Of a stretch of 64,000 nt of DNA, positions 58,456 to 64,000 are shown piece after piece. The stretch is from positions 248,001 through 312,000 of the forward strand of contig NZ_JAWMPX010000001.1 in assembly GCF_033101155.1 (NCBI RefSeq), in the 5' to 3' direction. Each line of letters starts with the position of its first letter. Position 1 is the first letter of the stretch. Position numbers and translations under genes: made by a program. The notes under the pieces are model-generated. The model ran no database searches. It had not been told where the DNA came from and worked only from the letters and a program-made list of their open reading frames with translations. The DNA is from Tropicimonas sp033101155. Lineage in GTDB: Bacteria; Pseudomonadota; Alphaproteobacteria; Rhodobacterales; Rhodobacteraceae.

Positions 58456-60360
58456 TTAAAGCAAGTGTTTGTGTGACTCGAAAAAGGCCGCAAGCGCGGT
58501 GACATAGGCGGTGTCATTCAGGTCAGAAAACTGCCCGTGTTCCAGGCGCTCGAACTGCAAGGCTTCCACAAGAAACCGTGAGTCGACCCGGTCGGACAGA
58601 TAGGCCGTGTTGTCGCGCAGCAGATCTTTCCACCAATCCGTGGGGTTCATCAACGCCACGAACAGGTGCTTACCGAGATGTCCCTTGCCGCGCATCCAGC
58701 AGACCTCCTCGGGAAGAATGCCCTTCATTGCGCGGCGCAGGACAAGCTTCGGCCAGCCGTCCTTGATCAGTTGGTCCTGCGGAAGAGCGAGGCAGTATTG
58801 TATCACCCGCTGGTCGAGAAAAGGGTCGCGCGCCTCGACCCCGGCGTCGGCTGCCATCCAGGCGAGGATCTCGCGGGCAAAGCTGATACTCCCGTTGAGA
58901 CGAAGGACCCGGCGAACGGAATTGTCGTGATTGCGGACGATTCCGCTGGTGTCCCTGATCTGCTGACTTTCGATCAGGCCGGCACGGCGGGCGAAGTCCG
59001 GGTCGAGAATGCGCGAGTTCGGCAGACCAGGCGGGACCCGACCATTCCAGGCGCGTCGGAGCTGCCTGCCCCAGAACGGCACCAGCGCCGATCTCAGGGC
59101 CTTGCGGTATTCCCGCTTGGCCCAGGAGTGATCCATTCCCGCGACCTCCGCCAACTCGGATTGCTCATGCCAGGCGCGACGCAGGTGGCCGGAACGTATA
59201 AGCCGGTAGACCAGGCTGCCTTCGTAGAGCACGACATCACCGGCTGCCCCGTCGAGCACGACCTTCACGCCAGCCTGTTGCGCGGCCGCATAGGCCGAGC
59301 GCTGCACGAGAACTGTGTAATCGAGCGGTTCGTCGACAGAATGGCACAGTGTCAGGATTCGCTGCTTGAGCGCCGGATCGAGCTGCGCGTGGTCAATCAG
59401 GGTCGGGTCGAGACCTGGCAAACGTATGGCAGCGTCGATCCCGCGCGCCTCGGCACTGTCCGAGGGTCCCGGCCCGGTAATTGAATAGGTCGCCAGTGGC
59501 TCGCGCCCCTGCTCGGATAACAGGCGCGCGGCGAGGGCGGAGACGGATCCCGAATCCATCCCTCCGCTCAACATCGATCCCACCTGACCGTTGCAGCGCA
59601 GCCGTGCCTGCACCGCCTCGGTCAGTACCTCGCGCAGCCCGTCGGCATAGGCGGCATCCGTCTTCCCAAAAACCGGCTCGACCGGCTCCTGGCGCCAGTA
59701 GCAGCGCGTCGAGACGCCTTTATCCGAAACGGTCAGGCAATGGCCGGGCAAAAGCCGCCAGACATCGACGAAATAGGTCGAGACGTCGTCATTGCCCTTG
59801 AAGTCTATCAGATACTCGGCCAGCCGCAGTTCGTTCAGGCGCACAGGCAGTCCAGGCAGGTGCAGCAGGCTTCGGGCCGAGCTGGCGCAGCCGAAAGCCT
59901 GTCCCGGCGCATGCCACCAGACGAGCGGTTTCATCCCCATGTGATCGCGCGCGGCAAAGAGCCGTCGGCTCCGCGGATCCCAGAGCGCGAAGGCGAAATC
60001 GCCCAGAAGATGTTCCGGGCAGTCCTCACCCCATCGAAGCCATGCCTGCAGAACCAGCTCCCCGTCACCGATCATCCTCCGCGCGCCCGTCAGTCCGAAC
60101 TGCGCGATCAGGCTCTCGCGATTGTCCAGCCGCAGATCCGCGGTGAGAACGCAGCCGCTTTCGCGATGGTGGAACGGCATCGGCTCGTGCAGCGATTCCG
60201 GCGTTGTCGCCAGCAGGCGGTGGCCGATCAGGGCCGGGCCGTCGGCGACGCAGCCGCGTCCGTCCGGCCCCATTGCGGCCAAGGCGTCGAGGACGAGATC
60301 CAGACGCCCGGCTTCGGCGGGACCGCCATCAAGGCGGAGGCAGGCGGCGATTCCGCTCAT
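58456..60360 (-). CDS. Lasso cyclase, asparagine-synthetase-like (C protein)
   Basis: The 634-residue protein has an N-terminal glutamine-amidotransferase-like domain (about 1-190). Its expected nucleophile Cys2 is replaced by Ser, so glutaminase activity is unlikely. A C-terminal synthetase domain carries the ATP PP-loop SMLSGGMDSGSVSALAAR near residue 260. Lasso C proteins adenylate the ring-forming Asp/Glu side chain and join it to the core N-terminus. The ATG at 60360 overlaps the ABC gene stop (ATGA). The frame is open upstream for 44 more codons but that part is not conserved. Confidence 0.87.
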   Translation of the reverse strand: MSGIAACLRLDGGPAEAGRLDLVLDALAAMGPDGRGCVADGPALIGHRLLATTPESLHEPMPFHHRESGCVLTADLRLDNRESLIAQFGLTGARRMIGDGELVLQAWLRWGEDCPEHLLGDFAFALWDPRSRRLFAARDHMGMKPLVWWHAPGQAFGCASSARSLLHLPGLPVRLNELRLAEYLIDFKGNDDVSTYFVDVWRLLPGHCLTVSDKGVSTRCYWRQEPVEPVFGKTDAAYADGLREVLTEAVQARLRCNGQVGSMLSGGMDSGSVSALAARLLSEQGREPLATYSITGPGPSDSAEARGIDAAIRLPGLDPTLIDHAQLDPALKQRILTLCHSVDEPLDYTVLVQRSAYAAAQQAGVKVVLDGAAGDVVLYEGSLVYRLIRSGHLRRAWHEQSELAEVAGMDHSWAKREYRKALRSALVPFWGRQLRRAWNGRVPPGLPNSRILDPDFARRAGLIESQQIRDTSGIVRNHDNSVRRVLRLNGSISFAREILAWMAADAGVEARDPFLDQRVIQYCLALPQDQLIKDGWPKLVLRRAMKGILPEEVCWMRGKGHLGKHLFVALMNPTDWWKDLLRDNTAYLSDRVDSRFLVEALQFERLEHGQFSDLNDTAYVTALAAFFESHKHLL

Positions 60361-62030
60361 CGAGCCGCTCCGGGCCGGTTGTCGTCGACGATTTGTCCGT
60401 CCTTCAGCCGGATCACGTGATCCGCCAGGGCGAGGCTTGCGGGGCGATGGGTGATCAGGATCACGGTGCGCCCGGCCAGCGCGCCTCGGCACTCGGCGAC
60501 GAAGGCCGCTTCTCCCTCGAGATCATACATCGAGGTCGCCTCGTCGAGGATCAGGATCGGAGGATCCTTCAGCAATGCGCGCGCCAGTGCCAGCCGTTGC
60601 TGCTGGCCGCCGGAAAGCTTGACCCCTTTGTCGCCGATGAGGGTGTCATAGCCGTCGGGCAGGGCGGTGACGAAGTCATGCGCCTGGGCGAAGCGTGCGG
60701 CGGCCTCGATCTGCGCGGGCGTGGCGTCGGGCGCGCCGAGGGCGATGTTTTCCCGCACGGAGGCATTCCTCAGGTGTCGGTTCTGCGGCACGTAGCCGAT
60801 GGCGCTGCGAAGCTCGGCCAGCTTCATCTCCGAGATATCCCGTCCGCCCAGGGTGATCCGTCCGGCGGCGGGCCGGAAGAAGCCGAGCAACAGGCTGATC
60901 GCGGTCGACTTGCCGGCGCCATTCTCGCCGACAAGGGCGACGATCTCACCCTCGGCAATCTCGAAATCCAGCTCTCGCACGGTCGCCGTTCGGCCGGGAT
61001 AGGCGAAGCTCACCGCCTCGAAGCGGATCGCGCCGGTCGGCGTGGGACGATCGGTGGGGTCGGTGTCTTCGGGGGTTTCGGACAAGACCGACTGAAGCCG
61101 CGCGAGCGTGCCGCGCGCGGTCTGGATCTCTCCGTAGATCGAGGAGAGTTGCGATACGGGCCGAACGAGCAAGGCGACATAGAACAGGAAACTGACCGTC
61201 TCCGCGGGCCCGAGATCGCCCGAGGTCAGGCTCTGTCCCGCGAGCAGGATCAGGAGCAGCGCCGCCGCCGCGACCGTGAATTGCGAGACCGGTTCCAGAA
61301 CCGCGTAGACCTGTTGCTGTCGCATCGAGAGTCGGCGCAGTTCGTCGATCCGATCATCATAACGTCGCTGTTCGAAAGGTTCGGCCGTGAAGGACTTGAT
61401 CACGGGAAGAAGCTCCAGCATCTCTTCGGTCGTGGTCACGACCTCCGCATGCTGTTGGCGCACCCGGACGGCCAGGCCACGCAGGCGCCGGCCCATGATC
61501 TTGTGAAAGAGATAGAAGGCCGGCACGAGGATCGGAACGAGGATCGCCAGGGCCGGATCGATCAGGAACATGAGGATGGAGGCGCCCCCCGCGGTGAGAA
61601 GGCGCGGGAAAAAACCTGTGAGCGTGGTGGTGATGAACTCGCCGAGCAATCCGATCTCGTAGCTGGCCAGTGCCAGCAGGCTGCCTCGCGGCATGTCCTG
61701 ATGCCACAGGAGAGGAAGGGCTTGCAGCTGGGCGAAGAGGCGACGCTTGAGGTCGGCCAGAACGGTCTCGAAGATCCGGACCTGGATCCAGTTCGACGCG
61801 ACGCGGAACGCCGCGCTGCCGGCCAGCAGGGCCAGCATCGCCACCGTCAACAGGACAGGCCTCTCCTGTATCCAATGCCCGCTCTCATCCGAAAGAAAGG
61901 CGGCGCCGAGCTGACCGGCGAGCCATGGCATGCTGAGCAGGATCGCGGATTGGATCAGCAAGAGAAGTGTCAACCATTGCAGCCCGGTACGATAGGGCGC
62001 CATGAGCGACAGCAGGAACCTGACGGTCAC
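60357..62030 (-). CDS. ABC exporter with fused membrane and ATPase domains (lasso D type)
   Basis: The 557-residue half-transporter has six hydrophobic segments in the first 300 residues (LQWLTLLLLIQSAILLSM, AAALLLILLAGQSL and others). A nucleotide-binding domain follows, with Walker A LVGENGAGKSTAISLLLG, signature LSGGQQQRLALARALL and Walker B ILILDEATSMYDLEGE. No C39 peptidase domain is present, as the leader is removed by B2. It would export the mature lasso peptide and give self-immunity. Coupled to the cyclase and nucleotidyltransferase genes by four-base overlaps. Confidence 0.93.
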   Translation of the reverse strand: MTVRFLLSLMAPYRTGLQWLTLLLLIQSAILLSMPWLAGQLGAAFLSDESGHWIQERPVLLTVAMLALLAGSAAFRVASNWIQVRIFETVLADLKRRLFAQLQALPLLWHQDMPRGSLLALASYEIGLLGEFITTTLTGFFPRLLTAGGASILMFLIDPALAILVPILVPAFYLFHKIMGRRLRGLAVRVRQQHAEVVTTTEEMLELLPVIKSFTAEPFEQRRYDDRIDELRRLSMRQQQVYAVLEPVSQFTVAAAALLLILLAGQSLTSGDLGPAETVSFLFYVALLVRPVSQLSSIYGEIQTARGTLARLQSVLSETPEDTDPTDRPTPTGAIRFEAVSFAYPGRTATVRELDFEIAEGEIVALVGENGAGKSTAISLLLGFFRPAAGRITLGGRDISEMKLAELRSAIGYVPQNRHLRNASVRENIALGAPDATPAQIEAAARFAQAHDFVTALPDGYDTLIGDKGVKLSGGQQQRLALARALLKDPPILILDEATSMYDLEGEAAFVAECRGALAGRTVILITHRPASLALADHVIRLKDGQIVDDNRPGAAR

Positions 62031-63202
62031 CGTTCGCTCCTTCGTTGACGTCGCTCGCGGCGCAGATAGTGGAGCCGTTGCAGATAGCGATGCAGGTGGA
62101 GTCGGGCGAGCGACTGGTTGGCACGCTCGGGATAGGCCCTGCGCAGCTGTGCCCCGGGCGGCAGAAAGATCTGTCGGAGATAGGCCAGGCGGGACTGGCC
62201 TTCAGGGACCGACAGCAAGTCCGACCAGATCCGCCGTGCGACCGACGCGCGTTCAAGATGTTCGCTGAGTGTGCCGGTCTCCGGAGCGTTTGCGAGCCTG
62301 TCGAGCAAGCCGGTCGGAAGCGTGGTGCCGAGCAGCTCCTCGCAGCGTTCCAACCCATTTCGACACAGGGAAGCGCCGCCGCAGGCGATGGCGGCGGTCT
62401 CGAAACGGGCCCAGTCGGGATCGGAGAGCCGGTCGGCCAGCAGATGCATGTCGTAGAACCAGATCAGGCGATCGGCGGTGAAATCTGCCTGGCCATCAAT
62501 GAAATAGGGTGTGGTGAAATGCTTGGCGCGGTGGATGCAGGCATGCAGCAGCGCGTCGGAAAAGGAGAGACGGAACGCGTGCTGTCCAAGCGCGGGAAGA
62601 GGTTGGGCCTCTGCCAGCAAGTCCTGCGTGGAAAAGATATCGGACAGGGCAAAGGCGGGCAGCAGATTGCGATGCAGATCGACGCAATGGCTAGTGCCGG
62701 CTCCGGTGACGATCGAGAACTCTTCTTGCAGGATTCGATTTGAGCCCTGCTCGGAATCGCGGTGATAGCCGAGATCCAGCAAGGCATCCTTGGCCGCGTC
62801 CCAATCGGCTTCCGAGACAAGGATATCGCTGTCGCCGCGCGGTCGTTCGGCGGGCGACCCATAGCAGCTATAGGCCAGTGCTGTGCCCTTGAGCAGCACG
62901 GCCGCTATGCCTCGGTTTGCCAGAGCGTGAAGCGCGCAGAACAGGGTTTCCCTATCGTGGATCTCCCAGGCGGTGAAAGACAGCGCCTGGCTCCGGATTT
63001 GGCGGGATGTGTCATCGGGCAGCTGGGAGAGCGCGGCCGGGCGGCACAGCAGGAGTGCAGAGACGCCATGATGGAGCGCCCGGTCCGGCAGGAGAGGCAG
63101 GATGTCCGGCGCCGGAAGAGGCGGCGCGTCGCCCCGGATCAGCGCCGCAAGATAGTGGTCGACCGTGTCGATCTCTGTCTTGTTCCTGCGGTCGGCTGGC
63201 AT
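62027..63202 (-). CDS. Nucleotidyltransferase-like lasso tailoring protein (PF14907 type)
   Basis: The 391-residue protein has a nucleotidyltransferase motif GTALAYSCYG ... RPRGDSDILV followed by a helical region, as in the uncharacterised PF14907 family. Such genes often accompany lasso clusters with an HPr-kinase-like gene. In pseudomycoidin the homologue is reported to glycosylate the phosphorylated peptide; here the role is inferred. The ATG at 63202 begins MPADRRNKTEIDTVDHYLAAL. A TTG frame to 63274 is less likely. It is the first gene of the leftward C-D-NTase unit. Confidence 0.8.
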   Translation of the reverse strand: MPADRRNKTEIDTVDHYLAALIRGDAPPLPAPDILPLLPDRALHHGVSALLLCRPAALSQLPDDTSRQIRSQALSFTAWEIHDRETLFCALHALANRGIAAVLLKGTALAYSCYGSPAERPRGDSDILVSEADWDAAKDALLDLGYHRDSEQGSNRILQEEFSIVTGAGTSHCVDLHRNLLPAFALSDIFSTQDLLAEAQPLPALGQHAFRLSFSDALLHACIHRAKHFTTPYFIDGQADFTADRLIWFYDMHLLADRLSDPDWARFETAAIACGGASLCRNGLERCEELLGTTLPTGLLDRLANAPETGTLSEHLERASVARRIWSDLLSVPEGQSRLAYLRQIFLPPGAQLRRAYPERANQSLARLHLHRYLQRLHYLRRERRQRRSER

Positions 63203-63430
63203 CGGTATTTCAGCTCTCTGGCGGTTCGGCGCATCTGACCATTCACCTGTCACGGCTGCTTGAGGAGATGTCAAGAAAGTCGAAAGACGAAGCCTCGAAG
63301 CGCTGTTTGGTTGTCAGAGTACAGCAAGTGGAATAGGTGGGATTAGACGTGTAAGCGCCGGGATCACGGCGGCGTTTTTTCCAGTTCGAACGTTTTCTGC
63401 GTTTGAACGGCTGAATCGAGGGCATTTCCG
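63203..63430. promoter_or_regulatory. Divergent promoter region between lasso cluster and polysaccharide gene
   Basis: This 228-base gap separates the leftward lasso-tailoring operon from the rightward Wzz-type gene, so it should hold both promoters. I found no convincing -35/-10 pair or operator by eye. Confidence 0.4.
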
Positions 63431-64000
63431 GTGAACAAGAGTTTGGGCGACAGGCAGGCTCTGGAGAGTGGCAAGGCCAATTTCGGCGAGGACATGAGTG
63501 TGAGGGATATCGACCTGAGTTATCTGGTCGGGGTTCTATGGCGCGGAAAGTGGATCATCGCCATCTGTTCGATCGTTGCCGCGATCCTGACAGCCTATTT
63601 CGTCGTCAACCGGATTGAGCCTCTTTACGATGCCAGATCGGTGCTGGCTCTGGAGGGACGCGAAGAACAGGTCAGCCCGATCGATTCCGTGGTGTCTGGG
63701 CTGCCGCTCTATCAGGAGGCGATGCAGACCGAGACGGAGATCCTTCGGTCCCGGGAATTCGGTCACCGGCTTGTCGAACGGCTCGATCTGATGAACGATC
63801 CCGAGTTCGGCTTTCCGGAAGCGGAAGGTGATGCGCCTCAACGCAAGAAGTCCTTCCTTGGCTCAATGCGCCAGCGGGTCTCGCTGATCCTGCGCGGTGG
63901 AGAACCGCATGTCGTTCCCGATATCGAGCAGATTTCCCGCGAGACCAAGCAGCGCGAAGCCGCCGTGTCGGCCGTGCTGAACGCCATCAGTATCGAGAAT
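63431..64000 (+). CDS. Wzz/BY-kinase-type polysaccharide co-polymerase, 5' part
   Basis: The frame is open from a GTG at 63431 (or ATG at 63494) to the end of the window, giving at least 190 residues with no stop. It begins with a short cytoplasmic segment ending DIDLSYLVGVLWRGKW. A transmembrane helix (IIAICSIVAAILTAYFVV) and a periplasmic region with EPLYDARSVLALEGREE follow, typical of the Wzz chain-length domain. ExoP/Etk-like proteins carry a C-terminal tyrosine kinase beyond this part; it lies outside the window. It starts an exopolysaccharide locus next to the lasso cluster. Confidence 0.83.
   Translation, partial: MNKSLGDRQALESGKANFGEDMSVRDIDLSYLVGVLWRGKWIIAICSIVAAILTAYFVVNRIEPLYDARSVLALEGREEQVSPIDSVVSGLPLYQEAMQTETEILRSREFGHRLVERLDLMNDPEFGFPEAEGDAPQRKKSFLGSMRQRVSLILRGGEPHVVPDIEQISRETKQREAAVSAVLNAISIEN

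Overview
The window reads as a contiguous piece of a high-GC alphaproteobacterial chromosome, most likely from the Rhodobacteraceae/Roseobacter group. The reasons are the block rho-mnmE-mnmG-rsmG-parA-parB, the block maf-aroE-coaE-dnaQ-secB-fxsA beside a probable replication origin, the redox regulators regB/senC/regA next to ahcY, and addAB joined to tsaE/amgK/murU. No rRNA, tRNA, insertion sequence, prophage or CRISPR array was seen.

Layout. 1-5.95 kb: 3' end of mutS, grpE-hrcA (minus), then rph-rdgB-hemW-DUF454 (plus). 5.9-13.3 kb: a minus-strand chromosome-maintenance block (parB, parA, rsmG, mnmG, mnmE, rho, hemJ) carrying two perfect parS palindromes. 13.3-13.7 kb: a gene-free, partly very AT-rich segment with DnaA-box-like sites, the probable oriC. 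13.7-20 kb: maf, aroE, coaE, dnaQ, then secB, fxsA, a Tim44-domain protein, mltA and an Smr protein. 20-25.6 kb: an MFS transporter, a lipoprotein hydrolase, hslU and hslV separated by an inverted GH25 lysozyme gene, and trxA. 25.7-34.2 kb: one tight minus-strand run (addA, addB, murU, amgK, tsaE). 34.3-38.7 kb: a PAS sensor-like protein, then regB diverging from senC and regA. 38.7-43.7 kb: small exported proteins, an HD hydrolase, ahcY, an AGE-family enzyme and DUF2853. 44-46.6 kb: a caspase-like protease with a C-terminal CxxCH motif and a YceI-OmpA fusion. 46.7-52.4 kb: acyl carrier protein, PLP decarboxylase, AMP-forming ligase, GSCFA and GNAT genes, probably a decoration pathway. 52.4-55.7 kb: a pyrC-like pseudo-dihydroorotase and pyrB enclosing two small membrane-protein genes.

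The most interesting part is 55.9-63.2 kb, a lasso-peptide (RiPP) gene cluster. It has a transglutaminase-like leader peptidase (B2), a PqqD-like recognition protein (B1), an HPr-kinase-like tailoring kinase, an asparagine-synthetase-like cyclase (C), an ABC exporter (D) and a PF14907-type nucleotidyltransferase. A 51-residue precursor gene lies at 58098-58253. Its leader fits the lasso consensus Y-x2-P-x-L-x3-G-x5-T, and its predicted 19-residue core has only one acidic residue (Glu7), so the predicted ring is unusually small. A small unidentified gene between the kinase and B1 appears broken by a one-base frameshift. The window ends inside a Wzz/tyrosine-kinase-type polysaccharide gene divergent from the cluster.
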